Assembly: GCF_003071345.1 (NCBI RefSeq)
Contig: NZ_QCYK01000001.1
Span: 1,984,001-2,048,000, forward strand
Reading direction: 5' to 3'
Length of the DNA: 64,000 nucleotides
Source of the DNA: Chitinophaga parva
GTDB taxonomy: Bacteria > Bacteroidota > Bacteroidia > Chitinophagales > Chitinophagaceae
In this document: positions 36,713 to 45,465 of the stretch, piece after piece
Numbering within the stretch: the stretch's first letter is position 1
Layout: each line of letters opens with the position of its first letter
Notes under the pieces: model-generated
What the model was told of the DNA's origin: nothing
Databases searched by the model: none
The model's input: only the letters and a program-made list of their open reading frames with translations
Made by a program: the position numbers and the translations under genes

Positions 36713-37371
36713 CGACGGTGCTGCAGGATTACAGTCATTATAAGAATAGAAAGAAAAAAATGATAATCCAGTGTTACTTTCAGCGGCGGCTGTTGTATTG
36801 ATACTGTATTCATTTTGCATTGTACGTGTTGCACCCCCTTTACCTGTTGATTGTAATTGGGCTTCCCAAGTGAACACAAGCACAACAGACTACCCACAGG
36901 CCGTTACCGTCCGGGGCCACTATAATTCCGGATGGTTTGTATTCCCGGGGAGGTCATCCCCAGCCCCTTCAAAGGGGGACGGACCATGCCAGCCAAAGCT
37001 TTTTGTATCCTTTGAAAACCCCTGGTGAGGATGATGACAAATCCTGCACTGACAATCCAGCTTATACTGTTGCTGCTCATTATAGACTGTTGCAAATTAA
37101 GCAGCATACAGTAAGCAGATGCGTTTTCCGGGCTTATCCAGGCTTGGATGTTTTTTTAACCCTGTCTTTATTCAATAACCTGGCTGTACATGCAGCACGT
37201 GAACGGGCATTGCAAATATGGTGAAGATACGGTACGAAGAAGGGATCCGCATTGTTCAACAATCTTATGTATCACCAACCGGTAGGCTGCAGGCAAATGC
37301 TTTGCAGCTTTATCGCGTTGTAGCAAGTATCCTGTTATTCCTGTACCCATCACCAATCAGAGGATCCTCTT
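36713..37371. other. Spacer with REP-like palindrome
   Basis: A 659-bp gap with no recognisable gene. Small open frames at 36771-37028 and 36937-37224 have no start context or domain. A short perfect palindrome, CCCCTTcaAAGGGG, is at 36964-36977 inside a CCCC-rich stretch. It resembles the C-run/G-run palindromic elements scattered between genes in Bacteroidota. ATTGTTcAACAAT (about 37251-37263) is a second small palindrome ahead of the next gene. Confidence 0.45.
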
Positions 37372-38247
37372 ATGATTAAACATGACAAGACCTGCAAGCG
37401 GTCCGGGGCCTTGCATCGCTTGGCTAAGTTTTTAAGCAGGCCGGCGGCGGAGGCAAACAGCATCAATTTCACCGAGCGGCTGGACGAGCGCACTATTCCG
37501 GTTGCCTTGACCGGGTTGCTGCCCCGGATGGCAAAAACGCAATGTGTGGGCATGCACAATTCCCTGCTCATGCAAAGTAATTACGAGAACCAGGGATTGC
37601 CCATCGGCGTGATGCATGTATACAATGCCGGGCTTCCGCACCAGGCACCCCGCATGCTGCACGACCTGGTGGCCCTGGTATTCTGTACCTACGGAGGGGC
37701 AGATTGTAATATTGTAGGTGAAGGCCCTTTACACTTCAGGCCAGGCCGTTACTATTTTACGCGGGTTAAGAACGACCATAACGAGTGTGCTTTCCACGCC
37801 GGGCTTTCTTCCTATTACTACTTGCTGCTCCCGGACTGGCTCCTGGAGCAGCTTTTGGAGGAGGAAGAGTTCCGGGATTCCGGTGTGCTGGCTATCCTGT
37901 ACGATGCATCTGTGCGCAGCGCTACCACCCTCATAGACGAGCCCCACCAGGTGATCACGGAGTCTATGGGCCACTTATTGAACGACCTGCGCCGCCTGCC
38001 GGTAACCGGGCCTGCGCTGGAACAGGCGTTGTTTCGCAAAACCATGGACCTGCTGAAAATGGCTTTGCGCCAGGCACGGAATGGGAACGCACATATACCG
38101 GCGACCACGGGTATATTCCGGGAGCTGTGTGGAGAGGCCGAGGAGCAGTATGCAAGGGAAATACGGAGGGCTGCCCTGAGGGCAAGGTTCCCTGCGTGGT
38201 CCTTGTGGCTGTGGGACCGGCTTGTGGGGGTGAATGAAAAGCGCTAA
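37372..38247 (+). CDS. AraC-sensor-like protein without DNA-binding domain (paralogue B)
   Basis: A 291-residue protein clearly homologous to the next gene product. Shared segments include MQSNYENQGL / MQSTYNLQGL, APRM, GGADCNIVGE / GGADCQIVGE, YYYLLLP / FYYLLLP, DEPHQVITE / DKPQQVVTD and QALFRK / QALFGK. The strand pattern matches the AraC-type sensor of the 35726 product. The C-terminus (about 230-291) is helical, charged and ends in a Trp/Arg-rich stretch. No helix-turn-helix pair is present and the chain is shorter than a full AraC protein. There is no signal peptide. Function unknown. It is probably transcribed separately from paralogue C, since a large palindrome lies between them. Confidence 0.65.
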   Translation: MIKHDKTCKRSGALHRLAKFLSRPAAEANSINFTERLDERTIPVALTGLLPRMAKTQCVGMHNSLLMQSNYENQGLPIGVMHVYNAGLPHQAPRMLHDLVALVFCTYGGADCNIVGEGPLHFRPGRYYFTRVKNDHNECAFHAGLSSYYYLLLPDWLLEQLLEEEEFRDSGVLAILYDASVRSATTLIDEPHQVITESMGHLLNDLRRLPVTGPALEQALFRKTMDLLKMALRQARNGNAHIPATTGIFRELCGEAEEQYAREIRRAALRARFPAWSLWLWDRLVGVNEKR

Positions 38248-38312
38248 ACAGTTGAAGAATTTTAGCAATCCCGTGTTACTTTTCGACGTGATGCGTGTAT
38301 AGTAGTTAAGTT

Positions 38313-38357
38313 CCGGATGATCAAAATGATCGTTTAATGATCATTTTGATCATCCGG
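38313..38357. repeat. Perfect 19-bp inverted repeat (double palindrome)
   Basis: CCGGATGATCAAAATGATC (38313-38331) and its exact complement (38339-38357) flank a 7-nt loop. Each arm is itself a small palindrome, GATCA-AAA-TGATC. No T-tract follows, so it is a poor terminator for paralogue B. It could be an operator or a cruciform element. Confidence 0.85.
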
Positions 38358-38403
38358 GATCATTGCAATATGCCTACCAGGGGTTATTTACCTGAACGCC
38401 CTG

Positions 38404-38434
38404 ATCATTGTGAGTTACATTGTACCACAATGAT
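38404..38434. repeat. Second inverted repeat sharing the GATCATTG motif
   Basis: ATCATTGTG (38404-38412) and CACAATGAT (38426-38434) form a perfect 9-bp inverted repeat with a 13-nt spacer, about 185 bp before paralogue C. GATCATTG also occurs at 38358, next to the larger palindrome, so related boxes are iterated here. Confidence 0.6.
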
Positions 38435-38618
38435 ATTATAACTTTTATCTGCCATCTTTTAACCCTGCGTAGCCGGGCGCTATCCCGGCAGGTTACCCAA
38501 ACTTTTAAAGAGCATTGATGCGTTAGGCCACGGCATGAAAATGCGGTGCGCTGGTTGGATTGTCATTGTCATCGCTGGCTGTGGTACAGCTGGCAAATTT
38601 TCCTCAACCTCATTTAAG

Positions 38619-39464
38619 ATGCAAAAATTTAAACGGCTCGCCCACAACTGGAAGGCGGGAAACCGGGGCGCGGCAGGCAAAGTGCCCCTGAAAGTAGAAG
38701 GGCTTGATTTTCTGACCGGGCGATTTCCGGCGGGCGGTTGCCCGGCTCCGCTGCAACCACTTACCCAGCGTACGGCAAGAACATATTGTGTGGTAGATAA
38801 GGGGTCTGTGATCATGCAGAGCACATATAACCTGCAAGGATTGGAAGTGGGGCACCTGGTGATTTACAACGATGACGGGTTGAAGTTTGCGCCCAGGATG
38901 AGCGAGTACTATATGGCGGTAGTGTACTGCCTGAAAGGTGGGGCAGACTGCCAGATCGTAGGTGAACCGGTGCTGAAATTGCAGGAAGGTCATTTCCAAT
39001 TGTTGTTGTTAAGGAATGATGCGCACCTGTACCTGTTTGAGGACCGGTTGTCGGTGTTTTACTACCTGCTGCTGCCGGTGAGGGCGCTGGCAGCGCTGGA
39101 GGGGCGTTCCCAATTCCGCAACTCCCCGTTACTGCATGCATTGCGCAAGTATGGCCGCCGGCATGAGACCATTGTGTACGACAAGCCCCAGCAGGTGGTT
39201 ACGGACCGGATAGGTACGCTGATCAGTGAGATGCAGCATTTGCCGGGGAATTCCAGGCAACTGCGGCAGGCGTTGTTCGGAAAGGCTGTGGAGCTGCTGT
39301 GGCGGAGTTTCTGGCTGGTCGGCCTGGGTAATAACAGCGAGGAGCAGGTAGCTACCACGATGTTCCGGGAATTATTTGCCCGCGCGGAGGAGGAATATGC
39401 AGCGGAGTTGGACGAATGGAAACGGGCCGTGGTGGCCGATACCGAACAGAGGGAGCGGTTGTGA
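38619..39464 (+). CDS. AraC-sensor-like protein without DNA-binding domain (paralogue C)
   Basis: A 281-residue protein if started at the ATG at 38619, which lines up with paralogue B. An ATG at 38535 would add 28 residues resembling a short lipoprotein signal (VIAGCG), so a secreted form cannot be excluded. It shares with paralogue B the MQSTYNLQGL, GGADCQIVGE, FYYLLLP, DKPQQVVTD and QALFGK segments. It ends in a charged helical tail with no helix-turn-helix. Function unknown. B and C look like an old tandem duplication of the AraC sensor half. Composition begins to fall to the island level right after this gene. Confidence 0.62.
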   Translation: MQKFKRLAHNWKAGNRGAAGKVPLKVEGLDFLTGRFPAGGCPAPLQPLTQRTARTYCVVDKGSVIMQSTYNLQGLEVGHLVIYNDDGLKFAPRMSEYYMAVVYCLKGGADCQIVGEPVLKLQEGHFQLLLLRNDAHLYLFEDRLSVFYYLLLPVRALAALEGRSQFRNSPLLHALRKYGRRHETIVYDKPQQVVTDRIGTLISEMQHLPGNSRQLRQALFGKAVELLWRSFWLVGLGNNSEEQVATTMFRELFARAEEEYAAELDEWKRAVVADTEQRERL

Positions 39465-40242
39465 ACGGGGGCACTGCAAAAAAAAGTCGGTGTCGCCCGG
39501 AAAATTATGTGTTTTGGATGTTACCATCTCGCGTTTTGGATGTAATGTATTTGTTCACCGGTGCGAAAGTGCTGCTGTAGAAATGAGAAGGGAACATCAC
39601 AATGATCAGTTTTTCATCGTCATAATTGTTGACACTAAAAAGGTTGTGTTATCTATCCTATTTTAACCACGGTTTTTGTTATCGAAATTAAACTGGCATA
39701 GCTCATTTCGGTCCGGCGAGGCCCGAAGTCAAATACCAACTTTTGTCAGTACGAAAACATAAATCGATCAATAAACCAGAGATCTCGGCTTGTCTAGGCT
39801 GAGATTAATTTAAAGCGGTTTTGGCCGCGGAGCGGAGGGTGAAAGCTTCGCTTTCTCAAGTGCCATTAAAGACAAAAATCAGTGCTTAAAAAGGCCGTGG
39901 GTTTTACGGTTTAAATAAATAGATGTTCTCGTTGTTACGTTTGACGGAAGGAACGGAATGGTCAAAGTTTAACATAGTGCAGGAGTGTATTAAAAAGGAT
40001 ACAGTCAGTCATCGTCGTCATTTTCTGCAACAGTAGTTTCCTTGTCGCGTGGATGAAAGCCTCTTCAGGAGGGGTGATCGATTAAGATGTTTCTGCGCCG
40101 CTTTTTGCGCGTAGGATGGGTTCCTTTAGCTTATGATTTTGAGAGATTTATGTGGCGTACTGGGTGTGGGCTTATGGTCGGCTACATGGGGTATGCGCAT
40201 TGATTTGGGGGCTATACCTTTGCGTACGTATGTTGTACTCAG
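39465..40242. other. Long A/T-richer non-coding region
   Basis: A stretch of about 780 bp with no recognisable gene. It has a duplicated TTTTGGATGT (near 39512-39546), a GAAAGC-TTC-GCTTTC hairpin (39841-39855), and an imperfect hairpin around 39780-39805. Two TAnnTTTG matches (39936-39943 and 40215-40222) lack a well-placed -33 box. An undetected small RNA is possible but I cannot support one. Confidence 0.4.
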
Positions 40243-40530
40243 TTCATCCATACTTTATTGTTTTCCGGATTGTCAATACTGATGCGTAGGTAAACGCGTG
40301 GGTTGTTTCATCTATACTTTATCGTCTGGGTTGTCACAGATGCTGACGCGGGTTAAGCGTGTTGGGTGTTTCGTCCATGTTTATTGTTTCTCCGAAGGAT
40401 TGCTACTGGCGCGTATGTGTGCGCATTGTAGTATCTCATCCATGCTTTTATTACCTCCAAATTAAGTCATTATTGCTGATGCGTGCGCGTGCACGTGTGA
40501 GATCGATTCATCCATACTTTATTGTCCCCT
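40243..40530. repeat. Degenerate ~64-bp tandem repeat array upstream of TlpA-susCD operon
   Basis: Five copies begin with TTCATCCATACTTTATTG or a close variant, at about 40243, 40307, 40370, 40435 and 40507 (spacing 64, 63, 65 and 72; the last copy is partial). Within each unit, a TGATGCG- or GCGCG-like alternating stretch follows about 35-40 bp later. The copies have diverged, so the array is old. It ends about 40 bp before the TlpA-like gene. A TACCTTTG -7-like box at 40215-40222 would place the array in a 5' leader. Confidence 0.7.
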
Positions 40531-40571
40531 TTTATCCTTCATTAGTATTTTACTAACTACAACTGATTGTC

Positions 40572-41954
40572 ATGAGAGTGAATGTCAACTGTGCGCTGTA
40601 TGGCCGATGTTATGCGGTGGCGAGGCGTTTTATGCTTGCAGCATTTTTGTGCTGCTTTTTTTATGGAAGTACAGATGGGCGTGATTCTATACCGGTTGTT
40701 AGTGCGGATGGCAACGGAGATGGGGCTGTGGATAGTCCTGTGAAGCCTTTGTCTGTTGGGGATGAAGTGCCGGATATTTCCTTTGAGATGATCAATTACC
40801 CTAAATCTACTGCAAAACTTTCTGACTTTAGGGGCAAGCTGGTAATCCTCGATTTCTGGGGGACATTTTGTACAAGTTGTATAGCTACATTTCCGGAGGA
40901 GATGGAATTGAAGAGGCAGTTTGGCGATAAAGTGGAGATATTGCTTGTTAATAGTTACGAGAAGAAGGAAAAGGTGGAGGATTTTCTAAAATCGTTCGCG
41001 GAGAAGAAGGGAGTGAAGCTTACCTTGCCGATGGTGGTAAGGGATTCTGTGGCGAAGGAGTTGTTTCCGCATACCGGTGTTCCTCACTGTGTGTGGATCA
41101 ATGAAAATGGCCAAGTCATTGCGATTACATCTGCTGGCGAAATAGACAAAGAGCATATTGTTATCGCATTACAAGGAAAAAGATTGAATTGGTTGGTAAA
41201 AGATGATTATGTAATCGGTGATTATTCCAAACCATACTTATTGTCTGCCGGGGATAAAACAGAAGGTGTTTTAGTAGACGATAAAGCAGCTCTCGAATTA
41301 TATAATCTTGGTAGCGAAAACAGGTCAACGCCTATATCAATTTTTACGAAGGCATTAAAGATGGACTACTCGGTAGATGGGAGTGTATCGAATAATAAAT
41401 ATGAAACAACCGGTCGTAGAATAATTAATCAACCACTATTGAGGTTCTTTCAATATGGTTACGATGTCAGAATTCCCCCGGTGAGATGGATTTTTGAATG
41501 CGATACTACATTATTCGAAGGCAAAGGTGGCGTTCCCCCGGTTTATTGCTTTGAGCTGGTGGCGCAGGATGGGCTGAATGCTGATGCCGTCAAGAATTTA
41601 ATCAAGTTAGACTTGTACAAAGCGTTTGGTCTTACTGGCTGTATTGAGAAACGAATTGTGAATTGTAATGAAGTAGTTTTAGAGCATAAATACTATAATA
41701 AAGGCTCGCTGAATGAAACTGGTATGCAACGGATTGCATTGGGTGATTTTATTGAACGGTTGAACAGTGGTTCTGATAGCTATTTATTGGGAGATAATGA
41801 TAAAGATGCGCTTTTGTTAGTCGAAAATCAATCGATAGAAAATCTGTATAAATTGGAATTTGGCGATGTTGAGAAGATACTCCGGCGGAATGGATATTCA
41901 TTGAAACAGAAGCAATGTGAAATAGAATGTTTTATTATTAAGGAACAAAGATAA
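40572..41954 (+). CDS. TlpA-like thioredoxin with long C-terminal extension
   Basis: A 460-residue protein. A basic N-terminus and hydrophobic segment (about 17-32) form a signal peptide or anchor. The thioredoxin/TlpA domain (about 58-205) has KLVILDFWGTFC100TSC103IATFP as active site and a cis-Pro segment TGVPHCVW. The remaining 250 residues are not a domain I know. They are soluble, mixed alpha/beta, and contain several Cys. TlpA-type proteins reduce disulfides outside the cytoplasm. It is the first gene of an operon with susC (23 nt later) and susD. Such TlpA-susCD sets recur in this phylum and suggest uptake of a Cys-containing peptide or metal ligand. Base composition is lower in GC than the left half of the window. 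Confidence 0.82.
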   Translation: MRVNVNCALYGRCYAVARRFMLAAFLCCFFYGSTDGRDSIPVVSADGNGDGAVDSPVKPLSVGDEVPDISFEMINYPKSTAKLSDFRGKLVILDFWGTFCTSCIATFPEEMELKRQFGDKVEILLVNSYEKKEKVEDFLKSFAEKKGVKLTLPMVVRDSVAKELFPHTGVPHCVWINENGQVIAITSAGEIDKEHIVIALQGKRLNWLVKDDYVIGDYSKPYLLSAGDKTEGVLVDDKAALELYNLGSENRSTPISIFTKALKMDYSVDGSVSNNKYETTGRRIINQPLLRFFQYGYDVRIPPVRWIFECDTTLFEGKGGVPPVYCFELVAQDGLNADAVKNLIKLDLYKAFGLTGCIEKRIVNCNEVVLEHKYYNKGSLNETGMQRIALGDFIERLNSGSDSYLLGDNDKDALLLVENQSIENLYKLEFGDVEKILRRNGYSLKQKQCEIECFIIKEQR

Positions 41955-41977
41955 GCCCAAGACCAAGTCACTCACTT

Positions 41978-44900
41978 ATGAAAGTATTAATAAAAAGTCA
42001 CGTCATCTGCACCCTGACTGTTTGTTTCTTTTTGGTAAATGTGCTTATGTGCTCATTTGCTCAAGGGAAATCAGCTATTAAAAAGATAACTATTGCCGTC
42101 CAGAATGTACCGCTTGACAAGGTATTACATCAAATAGAGGATCAAACCAATTTGCGTTTTCAACTAAATGCTTCGGTAGTTGGCCTTAAGGAGGTTGTGA
42201 CATACAAATGGAGTAACGTAGAATTAGACGTAGTTTTGACAGACATTTTCAATGCAAGGGGCTGTACCTGGAAAATAGAACGAGGCATTATTTATGTGCA
42301 TCGTCACATACAACAGGAAGGCGATGGTGCTAAATTTAATAAGCTGAATGATACTACCACTAGTAGACTTACTTTGAAGGTTCTTGATGCAAATGGGAAT
42401 CCAATACCATCGGCTACTATAGTTGTAAAAGGAACTACCACTGGTGCCGTTACTGATATGCAAGGAATTGCCACAATGCAATCTGTACCTGATAATTCAG
42501 TGATTGTTGTTTCGAGTATTGGGTTTCAGCGCGTTGAATTGCCACGGAATGCGGAATCTGTTTTGGAGGTCAGGCTCGTCGCGAAGGCCAATCAAATCGA
42601 TGAAATCGCGGTTTTTTCTAATGGGTTCCAAAATATTCCGCAGGAGCGAGCGACAGGATCGTTCGAAAAGATTAGTAATAGGGTCTTGAACGAGCAGGTA
42701 AGTACAAATATCATTGACAGGCTGAAAAATGTTTCAACAGCCTTGCTGTTTGATAAAAGATTTGCCAACAAATTTATTGTTCGAGGGTTTAGCACTATAG
42801 AAAGCGATATATCTCCGCTAATCGTTGTAGATAAATTTCCATATGCAGGTGATATTAACTCAATTAATCCCAATGATATTGAGAGCATTACTGTACTAAA
42901 AGATGCCGCTGCAACCTCGATATGGGGAGCGAGAGCTGGAAATGGTGTTATTGTTATTACTACAAAGAAGGGTCAGTATAATCAGCCATTAAAGGTATCA
43001 TTTAATACTACGTTGTCGACAACGGGTAAACCTGATCTGTATTACGCACCTCAGATTGCTTCGTCAGCCTTAGTGGCAGTCCAGAGGCAACTTTTTGACA
43101 ATGGTTATTATTCAGGAGCAGAGAGAAACCCAGGTAAGCCAGCGCTTCCTCAAGCTGTCGAAATTCTTATAAAACAGCGGGATGGGTCAATAACTGCTGA
43201 ACAAAGTGAAGCGCAGCTTGCTTTATTAGATAATCACGATGTTCGGGATGATTATTTGAAATATGTTTATTCGACTGCTTTAACACAACAATATTCACTA
43301 GGCGTGTCTGGTGGTAATGCAAATTCAAATTATGTTTTTTCGGGTGGTTATGTGAACGATTTGAGTTCGGTGAAAGCTAGGGCGCAAAGGATTACAGTTA
43401 ATTCAATATACGGATTTAAAGTGTTGCCAAACTTGGATATTAATGCAGGGATAAATTATGCATACAATGATGCGAAGTCTGGAAGCAGTGGATATTCAAT
43501 GAACGAATTTGCAGCTTATACTAGATTAGCAGATAATAAAGGTGAGCCACTTGCTGTGCCTTACCTTTATAGCATGAGTTATGTTGATACCGTTGGTCGG
43601 GGCATTTTACGGGACTGGCATTACTATCCGCTAACAGATTGGAAACATGTTAAGCAGACAAGCGACGGAACAAATTTAACTCTTCAAGGTGAAATAAGAT
43701 ACAAATTTTTGAAGATGTTCAACGCATCTGTTAACTATCAATATTTAAAAGGGCAGTCTGATTCGTATATATTGAGTGATACATCAAGTTTTTATGCAAG
43801 AAATTTGATGAACCTATTTACCAACGTGGATGAATCTGGGAATGTCACAAATAACGTTCCAATTGGCGGCGTTTACCAAACATCTACAGGATCAATTGTG
43901 TCGCACAACGGAAGAGCCCAACTGGGGTTTGATAATCGATGGGACAAGCATATGATTTCGGCAATTGTTGGAATGGAAATAAGCCAGGCCAAATCTGAAG
44001 GAGGAGGTTATTTTTTGTACGGATATAATTTGGATCCGTACAAGTCAACTCAGGTCAGCAATAATATTTATTATCCTACTTACATCACAGGTGCTCAACA
44101 AACAATACCGGGTGGTGTTACCCAATCTCCGTACACGTTGAATAGATTTGTGTCATATTATGGGAATGCATCTTATTCATATAATGATAAATATGTTGTG
44201 AGTGTAAGTGGAAGAAGGGATGCGTCCAATCTCTTTGGGGTAAAAACTAATGATAGATGGAAACCTCTGTGGTCCGTTGGAGGGAGCTGGGATATAAGCA
44301 AGGAAGGGTTTTTTAATGTTCCAATTTTACCTCTTTTGCGTTTGAGAGCTACTTATGGCGTTAGCGGCAATATTAATAATAAGCAATATGCCCAAACAGT
44401 AATTCAATACGGGTCTTCTTTTCTAAATCTTACTCCACTGCCCTTTGCTTCAATCACTGCGCTAGGTAACCCACAGCTTAGATGGGAGTCCAGCGCCATG
44501 TTAAACGTTGGCGTTGATTTCGCTTTTTTTAAGCATGCGGTAACTGGTGCTCTTGAATATTATAGAAAAAAAGGGACCGACCTGATAGGGACTGTACCCG
44601 TCGAATTAGCTACAGGGGTATCTGGAGGCAACATGGTTAAGAACTATGCAAGTATGAAGGGACATGGCGTAGATCTCAGAATCAACACTTTGAACATTGA
44701 CGGGGAATTTAAATGGCAAACTAGGTTTTTGTTTTCAACAACTGCAAGTAAAGTGACGGATTACTATTTGGCAAACGTAAATAATTCTGTTTATGTGGGT
44801 AGCGGTACTACCGCGCCAATCGTGGGAAGCCCTTTGTATCAGGTTGGGGCTTATAAGTGGGTTGGGCTTGATCCTCAGACCGGGGATCCAGTAGGTATAG

Positions 44901-45463
44901 TCAACGGTAAGCCAAGCAAGGACTATAATGCTATATTGCAGGATACATCGTTATCTGACCTTGTGTTTAAGAAATCCGCTTTTCCATCAATATTCGGAAG
45001 TCTGTCAAACTCTTTCTATTGGCATGGGATAAGTTTGGAGTTTAACATCAGTTATAAGCTATCCTATTATTTTCTTCGTCCCTCAATTGACTATTCTGCC
45101 CTTTTTGCAACTGCTGCGGGACATTCGGATTACAGCAAGAGGTGGCAGAAGCCAGGGGATGAGAAAATTACAAATGTTCCATCGATGATTTACCCCAATC
45201 CTTTTGGCAGAGATCAATTTTATAAATATTCTGCCACTTTACTGGAAAAGGGTGGATTATTCCGTTTTGAGTATGTTAATGTGGGCTACGATCTGCTTTC
45301 GACAGCCAAAAGGAAAGGCAAGCTTAAGTCTCTCAATCTGGGCGTCAACATAAGTAATTTGGGACTAATATGGCATGCTAATAAAGCGAGTATCGATCCA
45401 GAATATGGTGCAAGCGTGCCTCCTCCCAGAGCATATTCATTTAGTATTAATGCCTCTTTTTAA
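41978..45463 (+). CDS. SusC/RagA-family TonB-linked transporter with STN domain (island copy)
   Basis: A 1161-residue protein. A signal peptide ends near SFAQ (residue 29), then an STN domain (about 36-105) contains VPLDKVLHQIEDQTNLRFQLN. A carboxypeptidase-regulatory-like domain (about 130-205), a plug (about 215-335) with the ITVLKDAAATSIWGARAGNGVIV motif, and the barrel follow. STN-bearing SusC proteins normally signal to a FecR, but no sigma/FecR pair is adjacent. The orphan pair at 30918-32657 is the nearest candidate. The codon use is clearly A/T-richer than in the other three susC genes here, consistent with transfer. It lies 23 nt after the TlpA gene and 2 nt before susD. Confidence 0.94.
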   Translation: MKVLIKSHVICTLTVCFFLVNVLMCSFAQGKSAIKKITIAVQNVPLDKVLHQIEDQTNLRFQLNASVVGLKEVVTYKWSNVELDVVLTDIFNARGCTWKIERGIIYVHRHIQQEGDGAKFNKLNDTTTSRLTLKVLDANGNPIPSATIVVKGTTTGAVTDMQGIATMQSVPDNSVIVVSSIGFQRVELPRNAESVLEVRLVAKANQIDEIAVFSNGFQNIPQERATGSFEKISNRVLNEQVSTNIIDRLKNVSTALLFDKRFANKFIVRGFSTIESDISPLIVVDKFPYAGDINSINPNDIESITVLKDAAATSIWGARAGNGVIVITTKKGQYNQPLKVSFNTTLSTTGKPDLYYAPQIASSALVAVQRQLFDNGYYSGAERNPGKPALPQAVEILIKQRDGSITAEQSEAQLALLDNHDVRDDYLKYVYSTALTQQYSLGVSGGNANSNYVFSGGYVNDLSSVKARAQRITVNSIYGFKVLPNLDINAGINYAYNDAKSGSSGYSMNEFAAYTRLADNKGEPLAVPYLYSMSYVDTVGRGILRDWHYYPLTDWKHVKQTSDGTNLTLQGEIRYKFLKMFNASVNYQYLKGQSDSYILSDTSSFYARNLMNLFTNVDESGNVTNNVPIGGVYQTSTGSIVSHNGRAQLGFDNRWDKHMISAIVGMEISQAKSEGGGYFLYGYNLDPYKSTQVSNNIYYPTYITGAQQTIPGGVTQSPYTLNRFVSYYGNASYSYNDKYVVSVSGRRDASNLFGVKTNDRWKPLWSVGGSWDISKEGFFNVPILPLLRLRATYGVSGNINNKQYAQTVIQYGSSFLNLTPLPFASITALGNPQLRWESSAMLNVGVDFAFFKHAVTGALEYYRKKGTDLIGTVPVELATGVSGGNMVKNYASMKGHGVDLRINTLNIDGEFKWQTRFLFSTTASKVTDYYLANVNNSVYVGSGTTAPIVGSPLYQVGAYKWVGLDPQTGDPVGIVNGKPSKDYNAILQDTSLSDLVFKKSAFPSIFGSLSNSFYWHGISLEFNISYKLSYYFLRPSIDYSALFATAAGHSDYSKRWQKPGDEKITNVPSMIYPNPFGRDQFYKYSATLLEKGGLFRFEYVNVGYDLLSTAKRKGKLKSLNLGVNISNLGLIWHANKASIDPEYGASVPPPRAYSFSINASF

Positions 45464-45465
45464 TT

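Noticed and set aside
36771..37224. Small open frames in the gap after the AraC gene
   Set aside because: No start signal or recognisable domain. They overlap a palindromic C/G-run element.
39770..39860. Hairpin-rich stretch as a possible tRNA or structured RNA
   Set aside because: No cloverleaf with T-arm or anticodon arm can be drawn. The hairpins are short and isolated.
40243..40530. Repeat array as a CRISPR
   Set aside because: The units are diverged over their whole ~64-bp length, there is no constant repeat with variable spacers, and no cas gene is in the window.
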